The notes under the pieces: model-generated
Databases searched by the model: none
Told to the model about the DNA's origin: nothing
Seen by the model: the letters and a program-made list of their open reading frames with translations, nothing else
Shown: piece by piece, positions 32,885-42,865 of the stretch
Numbering within the stretch: position 1 is the first letter of the stretch
How the letters are laid out: each line of letters opens with the position of its first letter
Origin: Puccinellia tenuiflora
Lineage: Eukaryota > Streptophyta > Magnoliopsida > Poales > Poaceae
NCBI GenBank assembly: GCA_012064385.1
Contig: QRDG01000415.1
Location: 3,027,931-3,091,930, forward strand
Direction of reading: 5' to 3'
Length of the DNA stretch: 64,000 bases
Program-made: the position numbers and the translations under genes

Positions 32885-33192
32885 AGGCTCTACTCATAAT
32901 AGAAAGACTCATCACACCATACATCCACTATGAAGCCAGTAACATACACTAGTAATTATCACAATAAAATAAAATAGACTAGTAACATGCATATGTTACT
33001 AGTCCAAGTTACTACCTTCATAGTGGATGTATGGTGTGATGCAGACTCATTTTGTTTAAAAATATATGATATTACGGTAACATACTATGTTATCACAATC
33101 CTCTCTCTCCGTATTAACACACGCCACATCACGTTTGTTTTGCTTACATGTTAGTTATGTTACTACCTATGTTACGCCCACTATGAGTAGTC
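32885..33192. mobile_element. Harbinger/Tourist-type MITE, TSD TTA
   Basis: Left end AGGCTCTACTCATAATAG, right end CTATGAGTAGTC, imperfect inverse, with TTA at 32882-32884 and 33193-33195. A second internal inverted repeat is longer: ATCACACCATACATCCACTA (about 32910) with TAGTGGATGTATGGTGTGAT (about 33021), around the palindrome ACTAGTAACATGCATATG. Confidence 0.75.
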
Positions 33193-33195
33193 TTA

Positions 33196-34091
33196 GCCTG
33201 GCTTCGTCACACACTAGCAACACACCCAGTTATCCTTCCCCTGTCTCGTCCACTGCCAATCACCTCTCTCCCTGCTCGCGCGTTGTGTCACCGTCGTTGC
33301 TACCCAGACCCAGACACCTCCACCCAAACCCTCATTTTCCCTTGCCTTTCTCTCTCTGTCACCCCCTCTCTAGCTACCCTGACGTTATGAACGCCATTGC
33401 TTCAAGTCAACGTCGCGCTGCTGCTAGCAGGCCGCTGCTGGCTGATGATGTTAGCGTTAGGGCGCTACCAGCGGTTGGTGTAGACTATGTGGCCGTCTTG
33501 CGAGTGGCTATGTTGGATGCTACGAGCGGCAACACTGCATGCTATGAGTGGCGACACTGGGTGATACATGCAGCTACACTAGGTGCTAGAGACAGTGGGC
33601 GTGGGCGGAGACGACTGTTGTGAGTGGCTACGCCGACTGCTACGTGTGGCTACGTCAGGTGCTACAAAGGCAACAATGGGAAGAGACGAGGAAGTGCAAT
33701 GACTGCTACGAGTGGCTACGCCGTTGATGTGATGACGAGGTCGGGAAACTCCTATGAGGTGTGCTCAATGGTGGCGTTGCGAGCCCGGAATCAGCTGTGA
33801 GGGGAGTGGCACCGTGCCGCAAGAGGGCGACAAGGAGATGGGGCGACGCTGCAAGATGGGGGATTTATTTTTGACGCGGAGCGGAGGATGCGGGTAGGTG
33901 TGAAAAAAAAACTTGTTGGGCAAACAAAATTACAACTACCTCCAATTCATATAATACTTTTCACAGTTTTAAACTTAGATTATTTTGAATCAGGAGGGAG
34001 TATTACAATTCACCGGGATACCACCCAATGTCTTGCTCTTCTCACTAACAACTAACAATGCGGCTGGGCTGCGTTTTGACTTCCAACCTAA
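33196..34091. other. no supported gene; GC-rich TGCTAC-type patch and short Stowaway relic
   Basis: 33240-33880 is moderately GC-rich with repeated GTGGCTACG and GTGCTACAA phrases, similar in style to interiors of the Mutator-like elements. The 178-codon frame at 33087-33623 begins inside the Harbinger MITE and is not credible. At 33936-34000 a 65-base segment, CTACCTCCAATTCATATAAT to GAATCAGGAGGGAG, looks like a tiny decayed Stowaway. Confidence 0.4.
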
Positions 34092-34384
34092 CATGCTCCT
34101 GGTATTTTCAAATTTTTTTTTGTAAAACACTATAAAAATCTAAAAACATTTGGAGACAAACATATATATAAGTTTTCAACGTTCGTGCAAAATTTCAGAA
34201 CTTCCTATGCTCCACTGATTTTGAAAAATATACTGAATCTCATTTCGGCCACTGATTTTGTATTTTTTGAACAAAGCATAATATCAGTGCGTTCCAAAAC
34301 TTTGCATAAACATTGAAAACTTATATATGTTCGTCTCCAATTTTTTTATAATGTTTTACTACTTAAAAAATAGTAGGAGCATAT
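34092..34384. mobile_element. foldback element with ATGCTCCT ends
   Basis: The left arm CATGCTCCTGGTATTTTC then GTAAAACACTATAAAAA pairs with the right arm, whose inverse reads ATATGCTCCTACTATTTTTT then GTAAAACATTATAAAAA. GGAGACAAACATATATA and its inverse also match. No TSD fixed. Similar end style is seen at 44684-45024 and, with GGCTCCCG, at 59928-60305. Confidence 0.7.
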
Positions 34385-34959
34385 CAGCTCGGGAGTCGAT
34401 ATGAATTTCACCTCACAAGACCATGTGGCGCTTTTAATGAAGATACGAGGAACCCATCACAAATTGCCTCTAGCAGGCCTGGCCCAATAAACATTTATCT
34501 AATCATAACACATAAAAACTAACATAGTTTCATAAAAAATCTAATCATATGAACTCATAAAATGGCTTTTATTTTTATTTTTATGTCATGACAAACATAA
34601 AGTTTCATGTCATACAAAGACTTTTTTAGATGGGGAAATTATGCATGTGCCACTACTCCACACTAAAATGTGAGGCTCCCTATCTTGTCCAAATACCAAG
34701 AAGTAATTAACTATGTCTGAATCGTTCAATCGAAGTCACTGGATTTTGTCCCATCGTTTCCTTTAACCCCTTTCTTTCCATGTCATCAACGACGAAAAAA
34801 CCGACTTTGACACATTTCTTCCCTTGTGGGACCCACCACTTTCCAAGTCATAGGCGATCTCGAGTATAATGTTCTAGACCGATTTGTGATTGGAGTAAAT
34901 TTCCCATTTTGGATTCCATCCCCTTCTTGTCCGGCCAAAGTCACCATGCTCTCTTTCCA
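34385..34959. other. no gene seen
   Basis: AT-rich spacer; short frames only. It may contain an unrecognisable upstream part of the LINE remnant that becomes readable at about 34960. Confidence 0.3.
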
Positions 34960-35275
34960 CTGCTCACTGGATCACATTACCTACATCCATTGGAGAAGCG
35001 AGACACTTTGGCTACTAGGTGCAACCGGCTAGAGTTTGTGGCACAGGATTTATACAACCAGTGCAGCTGGCGTTTTGATCGTAGAATTACATGTTAATGC
35101 AGTGTGGTTTCATGTGTTCCCTAGTCTTTAGATGGTTGATCCATGTATCAATGATTTGTGACCCATGATGTAATTTTTTGTGCGAACATACTTTTAATAA
35201 TGCAATAAAAGGTTGCATGCATCAGTCGATGCAGAGGCAGAGGATGGGGGTACCCCATCTAAAAGAAAATGAAGT
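34960..35275 (+). pseudogene. LINE 3' end remnant (plus strand)
   Basis: The frame ending at 35097 reads HPLEKRDTLATRCNRLEFVA then QDLYNQCSWRFDRRITC and a stop, which is the C-terminal helix of plant LINE ORF2 (pattern CNRLE.VA.D.Y...WR..RR). A 3' UTR with AATAAAAGGTTGCATGCATC, GATGCAGAGGC and an A-rich tail follows. Strongly 5'-truncated. Confidence 0.65.
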
Positions 35276-35494
35276 TGTTCTGTGTTTGCTAGTATACTGT
35301 GAGCAGCAGCCTGCGTTGAAGTATACTTTGGCCTGATGTAAATATTTTGGCATGGGTGTTCGACGTTTGGTGGATATGGTTCGGCGTGGCCGCTCCAGGC
35401 TTCAGAGGAGGAGTGTGTTTGCCGACGTGAAGACCTTGTCTAGTTCTGGTCAGGCCTAGGACGACGGGGTTCGTGGGGAGTCGTCTCCTTTTTT

Positions 35495-35960
35495 TTTACC
35501 GAAACGATGCACATAGCCATTTATTGCAACATTTTGAGTTTTGAAAGTATTACATCAATCCCTAGAGCGGCTCACAGGTCGGATAGAGTGGATACAAAAA
35601 TCAACCATCAGAAAATTGCCACACTAAACCTCTAGCCTCCTAGTGTGTAACAAATCACCTTGGCTGAAGATAGCCCGAACGACTGTCATCAGCCAAGTGC
35701 AACTAGTATCCATAAGTCCCCACTGGTCTATCGGCAGAAAAAAAGACCAATTGTGAATCCAGTAGAGAGCCTTGTTGACCGCCTGCAAAAATTGAGCCGT
35801 AGTAATTCTGTTAAAGACAGTATCATTGCGACAATTTCAAATTGTCCAATGAAACATTGACATGCCAATACGAATACGTTGTCGTGAATATCCTCTATCA
35901 TTCGTGATATTCCGGGTGAAAACGTTGGTCCTATGGATTAGGAGGTGGCGGTCCCTTTCT
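35495..35960 (-). pseudogene. LINE 3' end remnant (minus strand)
   Basis: On the minus strand a frame reads CRNDTVFNRITTAQFLQAVN, then KALYWIHNW, then LMDTSCTWLMTVVRAIFSQG, with the stop at 35634-35636. This is the same ORF2 C-terminus as the plus-strand remnant, from another copy. The 3' UTR ends GCAATAAATGGCTATGTGCA and an oligo-A (poly-T at about 35490 on the plus strand). Two LINE 3' ends thus face each other. Confidence 0.65.
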
Positions 35961-36244
35961 AAAGGTGTCGTCTTGGACTTCATCGTTCGCCGAACGCGGC
36001 ATCATCTCCTTCTGGGATGGCGTCGCAGTTCTTGAGCACCTTTGTAACTTGTCTTGAGTGCGTGTGTGTGGCGTTCAGTTGTATAGTGAAAGTTACGATC
36101 GTTGATTTATTTATAAAACGGGACAAAAGCTTAGATATATACTGTAAAAAAACCTTATTGTATCTTGCCCCGTAGGAAGGTTTGCCTTATTAGTTTGTCC
36201 ATGTCCGCGTGTTTCGTTTTCAAATTAGAGCCAGTTATATTTAT

Positions 36245-37678
36245 GGGAAACGCTACTGTACCTCCGGGGGCACGGAGCCTCTCATCGTCCGGTTTCTTAG
36301 CGTGACACGCGTCCTCCGCGTACGAGTGAAAAAATGCAGCGAAGCCAACCTTATCTCTTCACCGGTCGAGTCCAACCTTATCTCTTCCCCGTTCCTTCCC
36401 TAGAGAGACGAGAGCCGGAAGCCATGGCCTTCATCCTCAAGCTGCCCATGGCGTCTTGCTCGGCGTAGGCCGTGACGCCGATCCACCTCCATCTCGTGCT
36501 CCTCCTCAGCCATGGCCACATCTCCTTGAAGCGGCCCTCCCCTCCATCGGAGCGCGCCTCCTCTTCACCAAATCGAGCCGCCCGGCCTCCGCCAAGCGCC
36601 CCAACCTCGAGCCCGAGCATGGCGGCTCCTCGTCCTTCGCCGCGATCTGAAGTTCGAGCAGGGCAACTTCTACGTGCCGGGAAACATCACCAAGATCAAG
36701 CTCACGGAGGCGCCACCACCGATCTGCGAGGTCCCGCGCCACCGCTGTCCTGGCCGAGGGCCCCCGCCGCGGACCTCCTGCCCCGACCTCCCGCCGTGCA
36801 CGCCGCCGGTCCCCTTACCGCAAGAGGCTCCCACGTCGTCGAGCGTTGACCTCTCCCTTCCTGATGTCAATTCGTGCACCACCATCCACGACACTTACAG
36901 CAAGAGGATTACCGTAAGTGGTGGTGCCGCCGCTTCAAGCGGTGGGAGGCGATGCTACGAGCAGCGACCGGTGCTGCTACCAGTGGCGCGCGGCGGTGCT
37001 GCAAACCGTGGGCAGCGCCGGTGGCCGGCGGTGCTACGGAAGTATGCTGTTGTTGCTCCCACCCGTCGACGGCAATGCCGCCAGCAGCAGAAGGCGTTGC
37101 TACCAATGGGATCCTGCAGTACTGTTTTTCGTGGCCGTGGGTGCTAATTTTGCTACATACTCTTTTCTGATTTGCTATCTAGTCTTTTCTTGTCTGCTAC
37201 ATTGATGTCTCCGAATTGCTACAATGATTTTCTATACGTTTTTAATCCACCGGGGAAAGGTTGTTGCAATGATGCTACAATTCTAGTTTGTTTTTGCTAC
37301 AATAGCCTAAAGTTTTTGCTCAGAGGTCTCCGACGAAATTCTTCGACGAGGTCTCTCCGCGAGTCTCTGGGAAAGTCGGGTATGCTAAATTTAGCGTAAC
37401 TTTTTTTGCTACCTTTGCTACATTAGCATATTTTTGTGCTACTAAGTCTCCGGCAACGTTGCCAGAGTCCGGCGGCGAGTTCACTTTCTGATGGTTTTTT
37501 TTATTTTATGTTTCGAATCATTTTTTTGCTACAATAGCACATTAATTTTGCTACTGCGGACCATTATTTGCACCATTGTAGCAATTACGGAATTTGAAAA
37601 CAAATAAGGGGACACGTGTTGCTCAGGGGATTTGGGGGCTGGAAACCTCCGATCCCCCGGGGACGCCTAGCGCTGCCC
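36245..37678. mobile_element. Mutator-like element, possible Pack-MULE, TSD TATATTTAT
   Basis: An exact 9-base duplication TATATTTAT flanks it (36236-36244 and 37679-37687), the Mutator hallmark. Ends: GGGAAACGCTACTG on the left; GGGCAGCGCTAGGCG read from the right; further in, CCTCCGGGGG and CCCCGGGGG also correspond. The left half is GC-rich and gene-like; the right half is a field of TGCTACAAT phrases. No transposase is seen. It lies in the promoter of the right repeat-protein gene, between its conserved upstream block and TATA box. Confidence 0.85.
36424..37150 (+). pseudogene. GC-rich captured gene fragment in the Mutator-like element
   Basis: Reads MAFILKLPMASCSA and then a stop. In another register, around 36650, it reads FEQGNFYVPGNITKIKLTEA followed by a proline/cysteine-rich run, open to 37147. 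Composition and a likely intron-like break suggest pieces of a host gene captured by the element. I cannot identify the source gene. The overlapping frames on both strands are otherwise typical GC artefacts. Confidence 0.4.
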
Positions 37679-37886
37679 TATATTTATTTATTTTCTTTGT
37701 ATATTACTTAATTACGAAGTTACGCCGAGTAATTGAGTAACTTATCTGTTAATGGAGGAATTACACTCGGTTTCCGTCTCTAATCTGTAATCATACCTGT
37801 CGGCTTGTCGCACTCGGCTCTCGCACGTACGTGTGTCCGAATCCGACTCCCATTCCGACCCTGCTTCCAACACGACTAAGTCTGGA

Positions 37887-37892
37887 TATAAA
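37887..37892 (+). promoter_or_regulatory. TATA box of the right repeat-protein gene
   Basis: TATAAA in the context TCTGGATATAAAGGTGAATCGG, conserved with 18925-18930; 122 bases before the ATG at 38014. Confidence 0.65.
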
Positions 37893-38154
37893 GGTGAATC
37901 GGGAAGGCTGCTGGTGATCACAAACAAGTCGCCGCCTCTTGCCCACGACGACGTGTGAAAGCAAGATCGAAGAAACAGAGCTTACAGAGTCGTCGGATCA
38001 GCAGGTCAGAGACATGAACAGCGTTGCTGCGTCCCGCCCGCCGCCGGTGCGATGCTACGGCGGCACCGTGGCGTACGGGTACGACGACGAGTACGACGAC
38101 GGCAAGGACGTTGCTCCCCCGCCGGTGCGCCCCGGCAGCGGCGCGCCGAATCAG

Positions 38155-38379
38155 TATTAGAAAGGTTGTTAGCCCAGCACACGTGTTCTAGAAGTATGTA
38201 ACAAATCGCATCGTGATCTATAAGATGCGGTGGTTAGTTGTTAGTGTGTGCGTTGTAATCTGATTGATCAAGATGAGATCAATCTTATCTGTAACTTTGG
38301 CATGTGCTGCCCCTATATAACATGAAGGCCACCCGAGACAAAGGGCATCGGCTTAACCCAAATACACCAAACTTTTACA
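38155..38379 (+). repeat. copia 5' LTR
   Basis: 225 bases. CCCTATATAAC (about 38311-38321) is the probable TATA element. The LTR ends TTTTACA directly before the primer-binding site. Confidence 0.95.
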
Positions 38380-38391
38380 TGGTATCAGAGC
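38380..38391 (+). promoter_or_regulatory. primer-binding site (initiator tRNA-Met)
   Basis: TGGTATCAGAGC, the classic plant copia site complementary to the 3' end of initiator tRNA-Met, abuts the LTR without a spacer. Confidence 0.95.
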
Positions 38392-38414
38392 GAGGCTTCC
38401 AAAAACACATCTAG

Positions 38415-41174
38415 ATGTCTCTCGTTCCTTCGTCTTCCACCTCGCAACCTCTGATGGGGAACCCGCTAGGGAACTCATCGGTCACGGAGAAGCTGACCCG
38501 GGAGAACTACCTGCTCTGGGAGATGCAGGTGCTCCCGGCGGTGCGTGGAGCCCAACTCACGGGCTTCCTCGATGGGAAGACACCGGCGCCCGCCGAAACC
38601 CTCACCGTCGAGAAAGACGGAAAAACCACCAAGGAGCCAAACCCAGCCTATGCTGCATGGGTACTGCAGGATCAGCAGGTTCTTTCGTACCTCCTAAATT
38701 CTTTTTCAAGGGAGGTTCTTGTTTCTGTTGTTGGACTGCAGACGTCGGCCGACGTATGGAAGGCGGTCAAGACGATGTTCGCCACTCAATCTCGAACCAG
38801 AGTGGCCAATCTGAGGGTGGCGCTGACAAACACCAAGCGGGCGAATTTCACGTCCGCCCAAGCCTTCTTTGCCAAGATGAAGGGGCTCGCGGATGAGCTT
38901 GCTGCAGCGGGACGCCCCATCGACGAAGAAGAGCTGGTAGAGTACATACTCGCCGGCCTTGATGACGCCTACAACCCGATCTTCGCGGCGATCGGCAACG
39001 ACATGGAGGTCACCTATTCCGACCTCTACGCCCGCGTAACCGGCTACGACAACCGCATGCAGCTTCTCCTGCACTCATCTGGCGGAGGACTTGACTCCTC
39101 TGCAAACAGCGCCGCGCGGCGTGGACGCGGCAACTTCAGCAACTTCCGCGGTCGTGGTCGTGGCGGACCACGCGGCCGAGGAGCCCGTGGCGGAGGTCGC
39201 GGCTTTGGACGCCCAAACCAGGGCAACAGAGGAGGCCGCCCGAACCAGGGCGGTGGAAGAGGCGGCGGCAATGATCGCCCAGCCTGCCAGATCTGCAACA
39301 AGCAAGGTCATGGAGCATCAATGTGCTGGTACCGCTATGAAGATGATGAGCAAGAGGACAAGAACGCCAATGCTGTTGACTCCTACGGAGTCGATACCAA
39401 TTGGTATGGTGACTCTGGAGCCACCGATCACATCACAGGAGATCTCGACAAACTCACCATGAAGGAAAGGTACAACGGCCATGATCAAGTACACGCTGCA
39501 AACGGAGTAGGTATGAGTATTAGCCATGTTGGTCATGCAACTGTTCAAACCCCATCTTCCAATCTTCATCTAAAAAATGTTCTTCACATTCCCAATGCTA
39601 CAAAAAATCTTGTTTCTATCCATCGTCTTACTAAAGACAATAATGTGTTTGTTGAATTTCACCCATGGTTTTTCTATGTTAAGGACAAGGAAACGAAGAA
39701 AATTCTGCTTAGAGGAAGATGCACGAGGGGGCTTTATCCGTTGATTTCATCATCGCCAAGAGTCAATAAACAAGTGCTCGGTGTCACCAAGCCCTCCTCA
39801 GAAAAGTGGCACCGGCGCCTTGGTCATCCTTCCTTCCAAATAGTTCAACAAGTTCTTCAAAAGTATGAACTTCCATGCTCTCGTGAGTCTAGAAATAACT
39901 TAGTTTGTGATTCCTGTCAAAAGGCTAAAAGTCATCAGTTGCCATATCCCAAATCCACTAGTGTATCCACTGTCCCTCTAGAACTTATTTTCTCTGATGT
40001 ATGGGGGCCAGCTCCTGGCTCCGTTGGTCGATACACATATTATGTAAGCTTCATTGATGACTTTAGCAAGTATACTTGGATTTATCTTCTCAAGCAAAAG
40101 TCGGATGTTTTTCAAGTTTTTCACAACTTTCAAAAACTTGTTGAACGACAATTTGATAAGAAAATTCTCACCATGCAAACTGATTGGGGTGGTGAATATG
40201 AAAAATTAAATTCCTTTTTTCAAAAAATTGGAATTGTTCATCATGTATCTTGTCCACATGCTCATCAACAGAATGGCTCGGCCGAAAGAAAACATAGACA
40301 CATCGTTGAGGTAGGACTTTCCCTCCTTGCAAATGCATCCATGCCTTTGAAATTTTGGGATGAGGCGTTTTTAACCGCCACCCATCTTATCAACATTCTC
40401 CCTTCCAAAGTGATCAATCATGACACACCCATGGAAAAACTCTTCCAAAAGACACCAGATTATACCTCTTTACGTGTTTTTGGATGTGCATGCTGGCCGA
40501 ACCTCAGACCATACAACAAACGAAAATTAGCTTTTCGATCTACTCAATGTGTGTTTCTTGGCTATAGCCACATGCACAAAGGCGTGAAGTGCCTAGATGT
40601 GTCTACCGGTCGTGTGTACATCTCAAGAGATGTTGTCTTCGATGAAACAGTGTTTCCCTTCGAAAAACTACATCCTAATGCCGGAGCCCTCCTTCGCCAA
40701 CAAATTCTCCTTCTTCCGGATCAACCTTCAACTCATCCGGTGTCATCTCATGGGGGAGAACAATGCAATGATCTAACACCGGCTAATATCTCTGTGACTC
40801 CTATTTTTGCTGTCAGTTCCCAGGTTCAGGACGCACGAGCTCGAGATCCTGAAGAAAACGGTGCAAGAATCGTCTCAAATAGTGAAGAAACGGGGCTGTA
40901 CGGACGCATGCACGATAGCACAGAGCACGAGGAGGATACGCGCCAGCACTCTGCAACCTCGGACTCGTCAAATGCGCGATCCCATGCGTCCCAGGCATCA
41001 GGAGACCAGTCCGCGGGAGACACGTCAGCTGGGAGACCCAGCAGCCAACCAGAGGGCACCACATCGCCCCGGGTGCACATGCGGGAGCCGACAGGAGCTA
41101 CGCATGGATCTGCAGCACGCCACTCAGAGGCCGCCTACGTCACCGGCATCTCTAGGGATGCCCGAGCCACCTGA
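38415..41174 (+). CDS. copia gag-protease-integrase, first part of polyprotein
   Basis: Opens at an ATG 24 bases after the primer-binding site. Gag carries the UBN2-like core, then an RGRG-rich basic stretch and a CCHC knuckle (CQICNKQGHGASMC, about residue 291). Protease has NWYGDSGATDHITG with DSGA near residue 333. Integrase has the HHCC zinc domain (WHRRLGHPSF, then CDSCQKAKS) and the D,D35E core (FSDVWGP, QTDWGGEYE, NGSAERKHR at about residues 527, 588 and 624). The frame ends at 41174 in the hydrophilic linker before RT because of a frameshift. Proteins act in the cytoplasmic virus-like particle and the nucleus. It is an endogenous retroelement. Confidence 0.93.
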   Translation: MSLVPSSSTSQPLMGNPLGNSSVTEKLTRENYLLWEMQVLPAVRGAQLTGFLDGKTPAPAETLTVEKDGKTTKEPNPAYAAWVLQDQQVLSYLLNSFSREVLVSVVGLQTSADVWKAVKTMFATQSRTRVANLRVALTNTKRANFTSAQAFFAKMKGLADELAAAGRPIDEEELVEYILAGLDDAYNPIFAAIGNDMEVTYSDLYARVTGYDNRMQLLLHSSGGGLDSSANSAARRGRGNFSNFRGRGRGGPRGRGARGGGRGFGRPNQGNRGGRPNQGGGRGGGNDRPACQICNKQGHGASMCWYRYEDDEQEDKNANAVDSYGVDTNWYGDSGATDHITGDLDKLTMKERYNGHDQVHAANGVGMSISHVGHATVQTPSSNLHLKNVLHIPNATKNLVSIHRLTKDNNVFVEFHPWFFYVKDKETKKILLRGRCTRGLYPLISSSPRVNKQVLGVTKPSSEKWHRRLGHPSFQIVQQVLQKYELPCSRESRNNLVCDSCQKAKSHQLPYPKSTSVSTVPLELIFSDVWGPAPGSVGRYTYYVSFIDDFSKYTWIYLLKQKSDVFQVFHNFQKLVERQFDKKILTMQTDWGGEYEKLNSFFQKIGIVHHVSCPHAHQQNGSAERKHRHIVEVGLSLLANASMPLKFWDEAFLTATHLINILPSKVINHDTPMEKLFQKTPDYTSLRVFGCACWPNLRPYNKRKLAFRSTQCVFLGYSHMHKGVKCLDVSTGRVYISRDVVFDETVFPFEKLHPNAGALLRQQILLLPDQPSTHPVSSHGGEQCNDLTPANISVTPIFAVSSQVQDARARDPEENGARIVSNSEETGLYGRMHDSTEHEEDTRQHSATSDSSNARSHASQASGDQSAGDTSAGRPSSQPEGTTSPRVHMREPTGATHGSAARHSEAAYVTGISRDARAT

Positions 41175-42858
41175 GGGATCCTCTGCGCGTGCAACCTCTG
41201 CAGCACAACCTGTGGTCCAGGTTATCTCTCCTCACCGGACACGTCTTCGAACTGGTAAAATTGATCGAAAGAAATATGTAGGTGGATTAATCAAGTATGG
41301 TCTGTCTTGTTCAGTAGAGGAACCAGAAAATTTACAAGTAGCATTAAAAGATCCAAAATGGAAACATGCCATGGATGATGAATTCAATGCCTTAATCTCA
41401 AATAAAACTTGGCACCTAGTTCCATATAGTCAAAGTAAAAATTTGATAGATTGTAAATGGGTCTACAAAATTAAGAAAAAGGCTGATGGCTCAATTGATA
41501 GATACAAGGCTAGGTTAGTAGCTAAAGGGTTTAAACAAAGGTATGGAATAGATTATGAGGACACCTTTAGTCCAGTTGTAAAAGCTGCTACTATCCGCCT
41601 TGTTTTAGCAATTGCAGTTTCCAAGCAATGGAGTTTGAGACAACTAGATGTGAAGAATGCGTTCCTTCATGGCATTCTGGAAGAAGAGGTGTATATGAGG
41701 CAGCCACCGGGTTATGAAGATCCAAATGCACCATCACATGTGTGCAAGCTGGACAAGTCGCTTTATGGGCTCAAGCAAGCACCAAGAGCATGGTTCTCAA
41801 AGTTAAGTGCCAAATTGCAAGAGCTTGGTTTTCAAGGCTCCAAAGCAGACACATCACTTTTCATATATAATAAGTCAGGTATCACCATGTTTGTGCTTGT
41901 TTATGTTGATGACATCATTGTTGCTAGTTCCACAAATAAGGCCACTGATGCATTACTCAAGGATTTAAGCACATCTTTCGCCATAAAAGATTTAGGTGAA
42001 CTACATTATTTCTTGGGAATTGAAGTAAAGAAATTCAACAGTGGTTTGATACTAACTCAAGAAAAGTATGCCTTGGATATACTTAACCGAGTTGGGATGA
42101 TTATGTGTAAACCATCACCTACACCTTTGTCTGCTTCAGAGAAACTTTCAGCCTCAGAGGGCGATGCTCTTGACATTGATGACAGTACAAGATATAGAAG
42201 TGTTGTTGGTTCACTTCAGTACTTAACACTGACAAGACCTGACATTGCCTTCTCAGTAAACAAGGTTTGTCAATATCTTCATGCACCAACTACGATACAT
42301 TGGTCAGCTGTTAAAAGAATCCTAAGGTACATTAAGGGAACTACAAAATTGGGTATAACATTCCAAAGATCCTCATCCACTCTTGTTAGTGCCTTCTCAG
42401 ATGCAGATTGGGCTGGTTGTGTGGATGACAGGAAATCTACAGGTGGATTTGCTGTATATCTTGGACCGAATCTCATTTCCTGGAGTGCCAGAAAACAGCC
42501 TACGGTCTCAAGGTCAAGCACAGAAGCTGAATATAAAGCATTAGCAAATGCCACAGCTGAAATAATATGGATTGAATCTTTGATGACCGAGTTGGGAGTA
42601 AAAAGGAATCAAGTCTCATGTCTGTGGTGTGACAATATGGGTGCAACGTATCTTTCAGCTAATCCTATTTTTCATGCCAGAACCAAGCACATTGAGATTG
42701 ATTTTCACTTTGTGAGAGAAAGGGTGGCAAACAAATTACTTGATATCAGATTCATTTCTTCTACAGACCAGGTAGCTGATGGCTTCACAAAAGCACTGCC
42801 TACGCGTCAACTTGAGGAGTTCAAGCACAATCTCAACCTTAGGAAAGGTTGTGATTGA
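40807..42858 (+). CDS. copia reverse transcriptase-RNase H, second part of polyprotein
   Basis: In a different frame from the first part, with about 370 bases of overlap; the true shift lies somewhere in the linker, probably near 41110-41160, where each frame stops looking like its neighbours. RT shows NKTWHLVPY, KARLVAKGFKQRYGIDY, DVKNAFLHGILEEEVYMRQP and the catalytic YVDDIIVAS (YVDD at 41902-41913). RNase H shows SDADWAGCVDDRKSTGG, SWSARKQPTVSRSSTEAEY and HIEIDFHFVRE; the frame ends TGA at 42856-42858. No other stop interrupts. Whether the shift is a mutation or a recoding signal cannot be told here; plant copia usually has one frame, so mutation is likelier. Confidence 0.92.
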   Translation: MLSVPRFRTHELEILKKTVQESSQIVKKRGCTDACTIAQSTRRIRASTLQPRTRQMRDPMRPRHQETSPRETRQLGDPAANQRAPHRPGCTCGSRQELRMDLQHATQRPPTSPASLGMPEPPEGSSARATSAAQPVVQVISPHRTRLRTGKIDRKKYVGGLIKYGLSCSVEEPENLQVALKDPKWKHAMDDEFNALISNKTWHLVPYSQSKNLIDCKWVYKIKKKADGSIDRYKARLVAKGFKQRYGIDYEDTFSPVVKAATIRLVLAIAVSKQWSLRQLDVKNAFLHGILEEEVYMRQPPGYEDPNAPSHVCKLDKSLYGLKQAPRAWFSKLSAKLQELGFQGSKADTSLFIYNKSGITMFVLVYVDDIIVASSTNKATDALLKDLSTSFAIKDLGELHYFLGIEVKKFNSGLILTQEKYALDILNRVGMIMCKPSPTPLSASEKLSASEGDALDIDDSTRYRSVVGSLQYLTLTRPDIAFSVNKVCQYLHAPTTIHWSAVKRILRYIKGTTKLGITFQRSSSTLVSAFSDADWAGCVDDRKSTGGFAVYLGPNLISWSARKQPTVSRSSTEAEYKALANATAEIIWIESLMTELGVKRNQVSCLWCDNMGATYLSANPIFHARTKHIEIDFHFVRERVANKLLDIRFISSTDQVADGFTKALPTRQLEEFKHNLNLRKGCD

Positions 42859-42865
42859 GGAGGGG
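42857..42865 (+). promoter_or_regulatory. polypurine tract
   Basis: GAGGAGGGG directly before the 3' LTR start TATTAG; the priming site for plus-strand DNA. Confidence 0.9.

Noticed and set aside
33087..33623. 178-codon plus-strand frame
   Set aside because: Starts within the Harbinger MITE and is serine/proline low-complexity without a conserved block.
37939..38013. Upstream extension of the right repeat-protein frame
   Set aside because: It begins at TTG, not ATG, and the left paralogue has no matching extension; ATG 38014 aligns with the left start.
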